This document shows, piece after piece, positions 38,113 through 48,049 of a stretch of DNA of 50,096 bases (positions are counted from its first letter, which is position 1; each line of letters opens with the position of its first letter). The notes beneath the pieces were generated by a model. The model was given only the letters and a program-made list of their open reading frames with translations, was not told the origin of the DNA and ran no database searches. The stretch spans positions 5,450 through 55,545 of the forward strand of contig JADFWP010000014.1 in NCBI GenBank assembly GCA_015234115.1. Reading direction: 5' to 3'. A program made the position numbers and the translations under genes. The DNA comes from Magnetococcales bacterium. GTDB taxonomy: Bacteria > Pseudomonadota > Magnetococcia > Magnetococcales > Magnetaquicoccaceae.

Positions 38113-40566
38113 ATGTCGGATCCAATTCGTGGCTTTTTCGGGGGATGCCAGACTCCCGCACGCTTTGCCTTCGGACTGACGCTGATCGGCGTCGGGGAGA
38201 CCGTGATCACGCTGCTGTTGACCCGTGGCATCGGCGGCATCGACTCGTTCGGCATGGGAGTCGCCCACTTCCTGGCCATGACCGGCTGGAATCTGGCCCT
38301 GATTCTGTTCTTTTTCCACCTGCCCCTCTTTCGCGAACTGGTGGATCGGCAATGGATCCATTCCACCCTGCACGCCCTCAACAACCACATGCGCCATGTG
38401 TCCACCCTGCACGCCCTGGGCGAAAAGACCCTGTGGTTCCTCACCCAGCATCTGGATGCGCTCAACGGGGTGATCTATCTTGCGGATGAAAAAAACCGCC
38501 TGCATCTGCTCACCGGCATCGGCACCCCCCCGCAACAGACTCTGACCCCCATCCTGGAGCCGGGAGAAGGCATTCCCGGTCAGGTCGCCTTGACCCGCAA
38601 GAGTGTGCGGCTCAGGGATCTGCCCTTCGACCCCCTGCGCATCCGGGCCGAGTTGCTGGAAAGTTGGCCACGGGATCTGATGGTCATTCCGCTGCTCCAT
38701 GACGATCAACTGCAAGGGGTGCTCGCGCTGGGCGCCGCCGATGCGTTCCAGGAGCGCCAGATCCTGTTTCTGGGCAAGGCCGAGGAGACCATTGCCCGCA
38801 CCATCGCCGGAGTGCGGGCCAATCTGGCCAAACAGAAACTCCTCGAAGAGAGCCACCAGAAGACCGAAGAACTGGCCATCAACCAACAGGTGCTGCGCGG
38901 CACGATCCAACTGCTGGAACAGACCAGTGGCTTCAAATCCCGCTTTCTGGCCAACATGTCCCACGAGTTGCGCTCGCCGCTCAACAGCCTGTTGATTCTC
39001 GCCCAACTGCTCGAAGAGAACAAAACCGGCAATCTCACCCCGAAACAGGTCGAATTTGCCGCCACCATTCATGCCGCCGGTTCCGATCTGCTGGCCCTGA
39101 TCGACGAAATCCTCGATCTGGCGCGCATCGAGGCTGGGAAGATCCGGATTTTCAAGGATCCGGTCAAGATCGCGGATCTGGCCCTCAGTCTGGAACGGCT
39201 TTTCACCCATGTGGCGCGACAAAAGAAGCTGGATTTCGAAGTCGAACTCAGGCCACCGCTTCCCAACGCCATCCGCACCGACCGGATGCGGGTCGAGCAG
39301 ATTCTCAAGAACCTGATCACCAATGCCATCAAGTTCACCCACGCCGGTCGGGTGCGGGTGGTGTTCAGCCAGTTCCCCGACTCCCCGGTTGACCGCATCG
39401 TCATGGCCGTGGCCGATACCGGCGTCGGCATTCCCAGAGATCAGCATGCCGAGGTGTTCGAACCTTTCCGCCAACTCGACGACGGGGCCAATCGGAAATA
39501 TGGCGGCAGCGGCCTGGGGCTGGCGATCTGCAAGGAGTTGTCGCAACTGCTCGGCGGACGCATCGAACTGGTCAGCGAAGTGGGCAAGGGCAGCCTGTTC
39601 ACCCTCTCGCTGCCGCTGGAGGGGATCGAAGCATGCCCCCTGCCCGCTCCGCCCCCGACCCGTCTGGAAGACAAAAACCACGGCATCGACGGCATCCCGG
39701 ATGACCGGCGTCGCCTGAAACCCGATGACCGCGCCATTCTGCTGATCGGCATGGATTATCACCGCATCCGCGCCCTGGGCGAGGCGGCGCGCACCCTCGG
39801 ACTCGGGGTGATCGTGGCCGGAGACCAGAGCGCGGCGCTGTTCCTGGCCAACTACCTGCGCCCGGTCGGCCTGATCCTGGTCGGCGATCTGCCCGGCGTG
39901 GCCACGCTGCCGATGGTGAAACGATTGCGCATCACCACCAATCGCGCCACCCTGCCGGTTCTCTATCTCCATCCCACCAACACCCCGCCGCCACCGCCGG
40001 ATCGCGACGAGGCCGCCATCCACACCGCCCCGCTGCTGCGCGAAGGGGGAGCCGTCAGCCAGGAGTGCCAGCATTTCCTGCAAGCCATCCTCAACACCCC
40101 GCTTCCCGCACCCGAAGAACGCCGGCCCTCAGAGAGGGAACGTCCTCTCTCCACACACGAGCTTTCGCTCTCCAGAACGCGCGCGGACCAGGAATTCGCC
40201 GGTCGATCCGTTCTGCTGACCGACGACGACATTCGCAATGTCTTTGCCCTGACCAGCCTGCTCGAAGAAAAAGGTTGCAAAGTCATCATGGCCGAAAATG
40301 GCCGCAGCGCATTGCAACTCTTGCAGCAGGACCAAAAACCGGATATGATTCTGATGGATATTCTGTTGTCGGACATGGATGGCTATGCCCTGCTCGGCCA
40401 GATCCGCCGGGTGCCTGCCTGGAGCGACATTCCTCTGCTGGTGTTGACGGCCAAAGCCATGCAGGGGGAACGGCAACGCTGTCTGGATGCCGGGGCCTCG
40501 GATTATCTCTCCAAGCCGGTGGACAGCCAGAAACTGCTCTCCATGATGCGTCTTTGGCTCCATTGA
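38113..40566 (+). CDS. Membrane hybrid histidine kinase with GAF, pseudo-receiver and receiver domains
   Basis: 817 residues from MSDPIRGFFGG, which has GGGGGA upstream. Two hydrophobic segments (about 18-37 and 50-70) anchor it. A GAF-like domain covers about 100-250 (LDALNGVIYLADEKNRLHLL, GEGIPGQVALTRKSVRLRDLP), then HisKA with His284 (LANMSHELRSPLNSLLIL) and HATPase (KYGGSGLGLAICKEL). Residues about 545-665 look like a receiver that has lost its acid pocket (ILLIGMDYHRIR, LILVGDLPG). A true receiver ends the protein (SVLLTDDDIRNVF, MILMDILLSDMDG, YLSKPVDSQK). The layout resembles kinases with HAMP-GAF input and double receivers. There is no Hpt domain. It begins about 105 bp after the previous kinase. 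Confidence 0.92.
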   Translation: MSDPIRGFFGGCQTPARFAFGLTLIGVGETVITLLLTRGIGGIDSFGMGVAHFLAMTGWNLALILFFFHLPLFRELVDRQWIHSTLHALNNHMRHVSTLHALGEKTLWFLTQHLDALNGVIYLADEKNRLHLLTGIGTPPQQTLTPILEPGEGIPGQVALTRKSVRLRDLPFDPLRIRAELLESWPRDLMVIPLLHDDQLQGVLALGAADAFQERQILFLGKAEETIARTIAGVRANLAKQKLLEESHQKTEELAINQQVLRGTIQLLEQTSGFKSRFLANMSHELRSPLNSLLILAQLLEENKTGNLTPKQVEFAATIHAAGSDLLALIDEILDLARIEAGKIRIFKDPVKIADLALSLERLFTHVARQKKLDFEVELRPPLPNAIRTDRMRVEQILKNLITNAIKFTHAGRVRVVFSQFPDSPVDRIVMAVADTGVGIPRDQHAEVFEPFRQLDDGANRKYGGSGLGLAICKELSQLLGGRIELVSEVGKGSLFTLSLPLEGIEACPLPAPPPTRLEDKNHGIDGIPDDRRRLKPDDRAILLIGMDYHRIRALGEAARTLGLGVIVAGDQSAALFLANYLRPVGLILVGDLPGVATLPMVKRLRITTNRATLPVLYLHPTNTPPPPPDRDEAAIHTAPLLREGGAVSQECQHFLQAILNTPLPAPEERRPSERERPLSTHELSLSRTRADQEFAGRSVLLTDDDIRNVFALTSLLEEKGCKVIMAENGRSALQLLQQDQKPDMILMDILLSDMDGYALLGQIRRVPAWSDIPLLVLTAKAMQGERQRCLDAGASDYLSKPVDSQKLLSMMRLWLH

Positions 40567-40581
40567 AGAATCGGTGACGCC

Positions 40582-42522
40582 ATGAAACCTCATATCCTCA
40601 TCGTGGACGATCTGGACAACAACCTGACCGCCACTGCCGGACTCCTGGCCGATCTGGATGCGGAAATGGTCCTGGCACGCACGGGCCGCGAGGCGTTGAT
40701 CCAATTGACCCGGCACGATTTCGCCGTGGTCCTGCTCGACGCCCACATGCCCGACATGGATGGCTTCGAGGTGATCCGCCTCATGTCCGGCGTGAGCCGT
40801 ACCCGCACCATTCCCATTATTTTCATGTCCGCCGTCTTCAAGGATGATCAGCACGCCCTGGTCGGCTATGACCTCGGCGCGGTGGATTATCTGGTCAAAC
40901 CCTTTCCGCCCGAATTCCTGCGCGCCAAGGTCAAGGTCTTTCTGGAAATCTACCGCCAGAAGGAACAGATCCGCCTCCAGGATCAGGCGATCCGGCTGTT
41001 CCACAATCTGCTCGACGAATCCAGCGACGAAATCCTGATCTTCGACTTGCATACCGGCCTGCTGCTGGATGCCAACGCCACCGCCTTCCAGCGTCTGGGA
41101 ATGACCCGCAAACAGGCCATCGGCGAATTCCATCTGGAAGATTGCTATCTGCTCATCGGTCACGACCGGGATATGCCCTCGCTGGTGGAACGGCTCCAGC
41201 TCCAGGGCCGGTTGATCGTGGAAGGGGAATATTACGACACAAGTCGTCAACTCCACTACACCGAAACCAATATCCAGCTCTTTGTCCAGGCCGAACAAAG
41301 CCTGATCCTGGCCATGCTGCGGGATGTGACCCAACGCAAACAGAGTGAACTGGCCCTGAACCGGGCGCGGGCCGAAGCCCAAAAAGCCAATCAGGCCAAA
41401 AGCGATTTCCTGGCAGCCATGAGTCATGAAATCCGCACCCCGATGAATATCATCATCGGCATGGGGGATGTGCTGCTGGATACCCCCCTGTCCAGCGAAC
41501 AAAAATATTATCTCTCCATGCTGCGGACCGCCGGGGATAACTTATTGCTGCTGATCAACGACATCCTCGACTTGAGCAAAGTCGAAGCCAACAAATTGCA
41601 AATTCTCTCCGAACCGGTCCGCCTGCACACCCTGGCCACCGAAGTGACCGACATGCTGCGGGTGCTGGCCAGCAACAAAGGGCTGGCGCTGGAACTGCGC
41701 CTGGATCCCAGCCTGCCCGAATGGATCCTGACCGATGCGATGCGCCTCAAGCAGTGTTTCTACAACCTGATCAGCAATGGCATCAAGTTCACCGATTTCG
41801 GCTGGGTGGTGGTGGATATCGGCCATCATCCCGAGGCGGTCGGCCAACTGCTCGTCATGGTCTCCGACAGCGGCATCGGCATCCGGTCCGACCATCTGGA
41901 AACCATCTTCGAGAGCTTCATCCAGTCCGATTCCGGTATTTCCCGCCGCTACGGCGGCACCGGGCTTGGCCTCTCCCTGACCCGGCGTCTGCTGGAAATG
42001 ATGGGAGGACGGATCTGGGTCGAAAGCCAGTTCGGTCAGGGGAGCCGGTTCTCCTTTTCCCTCCCGTTGCAGCCCGCAGCCGCGCCGCGTCGGACCACCG
42101 ACACCCCGCACGCCCAGACTCCCGACGGCAATCCGACCCGACCCTTGCGCATCCTGCTGGTCGAAGACGTGGAGGAGAACCGGGAACTGATCAGCATCTA
42201 TCTGGAAAACACCCCGCACGCCCTGTCCATGGCCTGCAACGGGGCCGACGCCCTGGAGCGGATCCAACACGAACCGTTCGACCTGGTGCTCATGGATATC
42301 GAAATGCCGGTCATGAACGGTTTGCGCGCCACAACCCTGATCCGCGCCTGGGAACGCGATACCCGACACACCCCGCCACTCGTCATCCTCGCCCTCTCCG
42401 CCCACTCGATGGAAGGCGAAGCCAGGCAGTGTCTGGCCGCAGGCTGCGACGACCATCTCGGCAAACCGATCAGCAAGAAAAATCTGCTCGCCGCCCTGCA
42501 ACGGTACGGCGCCAGCCGCTGA
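40582..42522 (+). CDS. Soluble hybrid histidine kinase: receiver-PAS-HisKA-HATPase-receiver
   Basis: 646 residues, no membrane segment. Receiver 1 with Asp53 ([24 protein letters not shown]), a coiled linker, PAS (about 140-255), HisKA His282 ([25 protein letters not shown]), HATPase ([21 protein letters not shown]) and receiver 2 ([52 protein letters not shown]). The C-terminal half is a near paralogue of the kinase at 36262. It starts 15 bp after the GAF kinase gene and is surely co-transcribed. With a receiver at each end and no Hpt, it can both accept and donate phosphate in a multi-kinase relay. Confidence 0.94.
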   Translation: MKPHILIVDDLDNNLTATAGLLADLDAEMVLARTGREALIQLTRHDFAVVLLDAHMPDMDGFEVIRLMSGVSRTRTIPIIFMSAVFKDDQHALVGYDLGAVDYLVKPFPPEFLRAKVKVFLEIYRQKEQIRLQDQAIRLFHNLLDESSDEILIFDLHTGLLLDANATAFQRLGMTRKQAIGEFHLEDCYLLIGHDRDMPSLVERLQLQGRLIVEGEYYDTSRQLHYTETNIQLFVQAEQSLILAMLRDVTQRKQSELALNRARAEAQKANQAKSDFLAAMSHEIRTPMNIIIGMGDVLLDTPLSSEQKYYLSMLRTAGDNLLLLINDILDLSKVEANKLQILSEPVRLHTLATEVTDMLRVLASNKGLALELRLDPSLPEWILTDAMRLKQCFYNLISNGIKFTDFGWVVVDIGHHPEAVGQLLVMVSDSGIGIRSDHLETIFESFIQSDSGISRRYGGTGLGLSLTRRLLEMMGGRIWVESQFGQGSRFSFSLPLQPAAAPRRTTDTPHAQTPDGNPTRPLRILLVEDVEENRELISIYLENTPHALSMACNGADALERIQHEPFDLVLMDIEMPVMNGLRATTLIRAWERDTRHTPPLVILALSAHSMEGEARQCLAAGCDDHLGKPISKKNLLAALQRYGASR

Positions 42523-42770
42523 TCCCCGGACCAGCCGCCACAAGATCCGGAAACAACGCAAAAACCACTTGAACAATCCTCTCCATATGGTTAAGCTGTA
42601 AACGTTTCACCTGGGCATTTCCAAAAAATATGCTCAGCCTCAGAGCCATTGCACACGTCTTGCAATAATATTTATTATCTATAAATTTAAATCTTAGTTC
42701 TTGATTTGCCAAGTTCAATCCTGATTTACGGCGCACACGAAAGCCAAATATCTTTGAGAGGAGCATAATC

Positions 42771-45700
42771 ATGTCGGATACCATTCTTGACTCTACAGCC
42801 ACCTCATATTATCTGTACAGCGACAGTTCGGCGGGATACAGCACGATCGATGCCCTCGGTGACCAGGACTGGTGGAGCATCTACCTGAACGCCGGCACCA
42901 GCTACACCTTTCATATGGATCGGGATGTCAACGAAACCCAACTGGACCCCTATCTGCGGCTGTTGGACGCATCGGGCAATCAACTGGCGTTCAACGACGA
43001 CTATATCACCAACAACTCCACCATTACCTATACCCCCACCTGGAGCGGCACTTTCTATCTCTCGGCGCAATCCTTTTATACCTATCCCATAGGCAATTAT
43101 TCGATTTACGCCACGTCCACGCCTGCCACGAACACAGACCTGATCGGTTCCACCACGGCGACCGCCTCCTACCTGCCCGCCTCGTACGGCAGCGCCACAT
43201 CGCAAATCGATACCGTCGGCGATCAGGACTGGTGGTCGGTCTCTCTGAGCGCAGGCACCACCTACACGTTCCGCATGGACGCCACCACGACGATGCTGAA
43301 TCCCGTGCTCTATCTGCTGGATTCGTCCGGCAATCAGAAAGGATACAGCGACGACAGCAATGGCACCCAGAACGCTGAAATCACCTTCGTGGCCACGACC
43401 TCGGAAACCTATTACCTTTCCGCGCAGGGCAACTATTCCACGACAGGCGGCTATACGGTCTCCACCTCTTCCGTCACAACCGTCAGCCAACCCGAACTGA
43501 GCATCTGGGCCAACAGCACCACCTGGAACGAAGGCAACAACAACATCACCACGAGCGCCACCTTCACGGTCGCGCGCACCGGCGACACCACCGGCTATTC
43601 CTACGTCTCCTGGAACGTGATCAGCGGCGCAACCGCCTCGGCCCTGGATTTTTCCAGCCTGTATGGCATGCCCTCGGGCGGCATCTCCTTCTCTCCCGGA
43701 GAGACCAGCCAAAACCTGACCGTCGATATCCTGGGTGACAACGATGTCGAACCGAACGAGGATTTCTATGTAACCCTCTCCGGAGCCAGCGGAGCGACCC
43801 TCGGCACGGCCTCGGCCATGGCCACCATCGTCAACGACGATTACATTCTGCCCATGGTGAGCATCTCCGCCTCGGGCAGCAGCGCCAGCGAAGGCAACAG
43901 CGGCACCACGGCCATGAACTTCACGGTGCTGCGCTCCGGGGATACCAGTGTGGCCTCGACCGTGGGCTGGAATGTCTCCGGTTCCGGCAGCAGCGCCGCG
44001 ACCGCACGGGACTTCTCCGGCAACATCCTCCCTTCGGGCACCGTCTCTTTTCACGCCGGACAGACCAGTCAGACCCTCACCGTCAATGTCGCAGGCGATA
44101 CCACGGTCGAACCCGACGAAGCATTCCTCGTGGTCCTGTCCAACGTCACCGGTGCGACGCTGGGCACATCCTCGGCCCAAGGCACGATCCGCAACGATGA
44201 CGTCAGCGCCCCGCCGCCGGTGTTGAGCATCTCGGCAGTCAACGCCAGCGGCAACGAAGGCAACAGCGGCAGCACACCCATGAGTTTCACCGTCTCTCGC
44301 ACCGGAGACACGACCGTGGCCTCCATGGTCGATTGGGCCGTCACCGGCTCGGGCGCCAGCGCCGCGACCGCACGGGATTTCTCCGGTGGCGTGCTGCCCT
44401 CGGGCAGCCTGAATTTCGCCGTCGGCCAGAGCAGTCAGACCATCACGATCAACATCGCAGGAGATGCCACCGTCGAGCAGGACGAAGGGTTCACCGTGAC
44501 CCTCGCCTCTCCCACGGGCGCCACCATCGGCACCGCTTCGGCCTCGGCTCAGATCCGCAACGATGACAGCAATCCCCTCCCGGTATTGAGCATCACCGCC
44601 ACCAGCGCCAGCGGCAACGAAGGCAACAGCGGCACCACGCCCATGAGTTTCACCGTCTCTCGCACCGGAGACACGACCGTGGCCTCCACCGTTGGTTGGG
44701 CCGTCACCGGTTCCGGAACCAGTGCCGCCACAGCCCGTGACTTCTCCGGCGGGATTCTGCCCTCGGGCACCCTGAACTTTGCCGCCGGACAGAGCAGCCA
44801 GACCCTGACGGTCAACGTCTCGGGCGATGCCACGGTCGAACCGGACGATGGGTTCACCGTGACCCTCGCCAACCCCACGGGCGCCACCCTCGGCACCGCT
44901 TCGGCCACGGGCGTGATCCGCAACGACGATACCGACGCCATCCCGGGAACCACGGCCACCACCTCGGTCCTGACGATCAACGGCACCGCCGGAAGCAGTC
45001 AGATCGACAACGCCACGGACCAGGACTGGTGGCGGGTCGCGCTCAATGCCGACACCAGCTATACGTTCCGCCTCGCCACCACCACCGCTTCCCTGGATAC
45101 CTATCTGCGCCTGCTGGACGACACGGGCGTCGCATTGGTCGAAGACAATGAGGGAGATGGCGCAGGCAATACCCAGATCATCTACACCCCGGACACCACG
45201 GGAACCTATTATCTCTCTGCCCAGGGATTCGGCGGCAGCACCGGGGCCTATACCCTGGCAGCCACCGTGCCCGCGCCGGTGCTGAACCTCACGGCAACCA
45301 ACGCGCGACGCACCGAAGGCAACAGCGGCAGCACCGCCATGACCTTCACCGTGGCCCGGACCGGCGATACCGGCGTGGCATCGAGTGTGGCCTGGGCCGT
45401 CACCGGTTCCGGCACCACCGCCGCCACGGCCCGCGACTTCACCGGCGGTGCCCTCCCCTCGGGCACCCTGAATTTCACCGCCGGACAGAGCAGTCAAATC
45501 CTCACGGTCAACGTCTCCGGCGATACCACCGTGGAACCCGACGAAGGGTTCACCGTGACGCTTTCCAACCCCACGGGCGCCACGCTCGGCACGGCCACAG
45601 CCACGGGACAGATCCGCAACGACGATACCGATACCATCCCCGGCACCACGGCGACCATCTCGACTCTGGCGATCAACGGCGCGGCAGGCAGCAGTCTGAT

Positions 45701-47921
45701 CGACAACGCCACGGATCAGGACTGGTGGCGGGTCTCCCTGGATGCGGACACGACCTACACCTTCCGGCTCACCACCTCTTCCACCTCCCTGGACACCTAT
45801 CTGCGCCTGCTGGATGGCACGGGGACTCTGCTGGCCGAAGACAACGAGGGGGATGGCAGCGGCAACACCCAACTCCTCTATACCCCCTCCGCCTCGGCCA
45901 CTTTCTATCTGTCCGCCCAGGGATTTGGCGCGACCACGGGCGGTTACGCCCTCACGGCCACCGCTGTGGCACCCGAACCGGTGCTGAACATTGCGGCAAC
46001 CAGCACAGGTGTGAACGAAGGCAACAGTGGCAGCACCCCCATCTCCTTTACCGTGGAACGTACCGGGGATGACAGCGATGCCGCAACCGTGAACTGGGCC
46101 GTCACCGGCTCCGGAACCAATCCCGCCTCGGCCCGCGACTTTGCCGGCGGCATTCTGCCCACCGGCACGGTGAACTTCGCCGCTGGCGAAATCACCCAAA
46201 CCATTCTCGTCAACATCGCCGGGGATGCCACGTTCGAACCCAACGACAGCTTCACCGTCACCCTGTCGGAGGCCAGCGGCGCCACCATCGGAACCGCCTC
46301 GGCCACGGCGACCATCCTCAACGACGACGTATCCGCAACCGCACGCACACTCACGCTCTCCGGTTCCTCCACAGTCAGCGAAGGAAGCGCGGCCACCTAC
46401 ACCGTGACCCTTTCGGCGACATCCACGACGGCCACCACCGTCAACTATGCCGCAGCCAGTGGCACCGCCATTGCGGGCAGCGATTTCACCGCCACCTCCG
46501 GCACACTGACGATTGCGGCAGGCAGTCGCACCGCCACCTTCACCGTGCCGACCCTGACGGACACCCGCAGCGAAACCGGCGAAACCTTCACCGTCTCCCT
46601 CTCCAATCCTGGCAGCGGGGCCACGTTGGGAACCAGTGCGGTCACGACCACCATCACCAATGTCACCTCTTCCACCAATACCGATACCGGAACGGGGCTG
46701 GTCGAGAGCAGCACCTCCCATACCCTGGCCGACGGCGTGGCCAATCTGACCCTCACCGGAACCGCGGCCATCAACGGTACGGGCAATGCGCTCAACAACG
46801 TCATCACCGGCAATGACGCGATCAACACGCTGCGCGGCGAAGGTGGCAACGACCGGTTGCTGGGCCGGGGCGGCAACGATCTTCTGTTTGGTGGCGCCGG
46901 AAACGATGAACTGAACGGCGGAGCCGGAGCAGACCAGATGACCGGCGGTGCGGGAGATGACACCTATGTGGTTGGCATTGCCGGCGACACCATCACGGAG
47001 GCCACGGACGGCGGAACCGATCTGGTGCAGAGTTCCATCACCTGGACGCTGGGCAGCAATCTGGAAAATCTGACGCTCACCGGGGTCACAGCCATCAACG
47101 CAACAGGCAATGTCGGCAACAACACCCTGACCGGCAACACCGGAGACAACACCCTGACCGGCGGCGAAGGCAACGATACCCTGAGCGCGTCGGATGGGGA
47201 TGACACCCTCTTTGGCGGTGCCGGCGACGATGTGCTGGATGGCGGCCTGGGTGCGGACCGGATGGTGGGAGACGCGGGCAACGACACCTATGTGGTCAAC
47301 CATCTGGACGATACCGTCACCGAGGGGGCGACAACCGGCACCGATCTGGTGCAGAGTGCCGTGACCTGGACCCTGGCCACCAATCTGGAAAACCTGACCC
47401 TGACCGGCACCCGCGCCATCAACGGCATTGGCAATGCTGCGGCCAACACCGTGCGCGGCAACAGTGCGGCCAACATGCTGCAAGGCCAGGCCGGTGCCGA
47501 CGTGCTTTATGGACGCGGCGGACTGGATATTCTCAAGGGAGACGCCGGCACCGATCAACTGATCGGCGGGATCGGTCAGGATACCCTGACCGGTGGCGCC
47601 GATGCCGACCAGTTCAAATTCACCCTGCCCACCGAGGGGGATGACATCATCAGCGATTTCAACGCCACCGAAGGGGATCAACTGGTCTTTGTCAGCGAAA
47701 ATTTCGGCAACATCGCCACAGGCAAACTGGGCAGTTCCCGCTTTGCCCTCAACACCACCGGGCGGGCCAGTTCCACCAGCCATCGTTTCGTCTTCAACAC
47801 CAGCAACGGCACGCTCCGCTATGACCCGGACGGCTCCGGCACCCAATCGGCGGTGACCATGGCCACCCTGACCGGAGTCACTGCGCTGACGATCAACCAG
47901 ATTCAAATCGTGGCCAGTTGA
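42771..47921 (+). CDS. Giant RTX protein with PPC and Calx-beta repeats (probable type I-secreted adhesin)
   Basis: 1716 residues, no N-terminal signal peptide, very rich in T, S, G, A, N and D and almost free of cysteine. Order: two PPC-like domains (about 15-230, each with DQDWW), Calx-beta repeats at about 240, 362, 483 and 603, PPC 3 (720-835), Calx-beta (836), PPC 4 (958-1065) and two more Calx-beta (1070, 1190). RTX calcium-binding nonapeptide blocks follow (about 1353-1396, 1460-1503, 1580-1616; GGAGNDELNGGAGAD-like), then a C-terminal 95-residue module (FKFTLPTEGDDIISDFN) typical of type I secretion signals. GAGAGGAG lies just upstream of the ATG. No secretion genes are in the window. 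Neighbouring c-di-GMP enzymes fit adhesin control. A shorter role as protease-like effector is unlikely, as no catalytic domain is seen. Confidence 0.92.
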   Translation: MSDTILDSTATSYYLYSDSSAGYSTIDALGDQDWWSIYLNAGTSYTFHMDRDVNETQLDPYLRLLDASGNQLAFNDDYITNNSTITYTPTWSGTFYLSAQSFYTYPIGNYSIYATSTPATNTDLIGSTTATASYLPASYGSATSQIDTVGDQDWWSVSLSAGTTYTFRMDATTTMLNPVLYLLDSSGNQKGYSDDSNGTQNAEITFVATTSETYYLSAQGNYSTTGGYTVSTSSVTTVSQPELSIWANSTTWNEGNNNITTSATFTVARTGDTTGYSYVSWNVISGATASALDFSSLYGMPSGGISFSPGETSQNLTVDILGDNDVEPNEDFYVTLSGASGATLGTASAMATIVNDDYILPMVSISASGSSASEGNSGTTAMNFTVLRSGDTSVASTVGWNVSGSGSSAATARDFSGNILPSGTVSFHAGQTSQTLTVNVAGDTTVEPDEAFLVVLSNVTGATLGTSSAQGTIRNDDVSAPPPVLSISAVNASGNEGNSGSTPMSFTVSRTGDTTVASMVDWAVTGSGASAATARDFSGGVLPSGSLNFAVGQSSQTITINIAGDATVEQDEGFTVTLASPTGATIGTASASAQIRNDDSNPLPVLSITATSASGNEGNSGTTPMSFTVSRTGDTTVASTVGWAVTGSGTSAATARDFSGGILPSGTLNFAAGQSSQTLTVNVSGDATVEPDDGFTVTLANPTGATLGTASATGVIRNDDTDAIPGTTATTSVLTINGTAGSSQIDNATDQDWWRVALNADTSYTFRLATTTASLDTYLRLLDDTGVALVEDNEGDGAGNTQIIYTPDTTGTYYLSAQGFGGSTGAYTLAATVPAPVLNLTATNARRTEGNSGSTAMTFTVARTGDTGVASSVAWAVTGSGTTAATARDFTGGALPSGTLNFTAGQSSQILTVNVSGDTTVEPDEGFTVTLSNPTGATLGTATATGQIRNDDTDTIPGTTATISTLAINGAAGSSLIDNATDQDWWRVSLDADTTYTFRLTTSSTSLDTYLRLLDGTGTLLAEDNEGDGSGNTQLLYTPSASATFYLSAQGFGATTGGYALTATAVAPEPVLNIAATSTGVNEGNSGSTPISFTVERTGDDSDAATVNWAVTGSGTNPASARDFAGGILPTGTVNFAAGEITQTILVNIAGDATFEPNDSFTVTLSEASGATIGTASATATILNDDVSATARTLTLSGSSTVSEGSAATYTVTLSATSTTATTVNYAAASGTAIAGSDFTATSGTLTIAAGSRTATFTVPTLTDTRSETGETFTVSLSNPGSGATLGTSAVTTTITNVTSSTNTDTGTGLVESSTSHTLADGVANLTLTGTAAINGTGNALNNVITGNDAINTLRGEGGNDRLLGRGGNDLLFGGAGNDELNGGAGADQMTGGAGDDTYVVGIAGDTITEATDGGTDLVQSSITWTLGSNLENLTLTGVTAINATGNVGNNTLTGNTGDNTLTGGEGNDTLSASDGDDTLFGGAGDDVLDGGLGADRMVGDAGNDTYVVNHLDDTVTEGATTGTDLVQSAVTWTLATNLENLTLTGTRAINGIGNAAANTVRGNSAANMLQGQAGADVLYGRGGLDILKGDAGTDQLIGGIGQDTLTGGADADQFKFTLPTEGDDIISDFNATEGDQLVFVSENFGNIATGKLGSSRFALNTTGRASSTSHRFVFNTSNGTLRYDPDGSGTQSAVTMATLTGVTALTINQIQIVAS

Positions 47922-47962
47922 GTCCGATCGACCCTCTGCATCCACGTCTGAAAGCCACTCCA

Positions 47963-48034
47963 GGCTCTTTCATCCCGATTCCTCTTTGACTCTGACCGGC
48001 AAAAAAGGTATAGGGGAACGGAGATGAAAGAGCC
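47963..48034. repeat. 72-nt imperfect palindrome (stem-loop) after the RTX gene
   Basis: GGCTCTTTCATC (47963-47974) pairs perfectly with GATGAAAGAGCC (48023-48034). Inside, CCG and TTCCTCT (47975-47977, 47979-47985) pair with AGGGGAA and CGG (48012-48018, 48019-48021) with two single-base bulges and one G-T pair. The total stem is about 22 bp with a 26-nt loop (47986-48011). It fills most of the 128-bp gap before the MASE1-GGDEF gene and ends 15 bp before that start codon. It could be an mRNA-end hairpin, a small regulatory RNA, or a palindromic miniature element. Confidence 0.75.
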
Positions 48035-48049
48035 GGTGCAAAACAGATC

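Noticed and set aside
42804..47945. A 1713-codon open frame on the minus strand opposite the RTX gene
   Set aside because: It spans the whole gene because the repetitive, GC-rich codon use of the real protein leaves no stops on the other strand. Its product is low-complexity G/R/A with no domain, and the plus-strand frame has clear families and a ribosome site.
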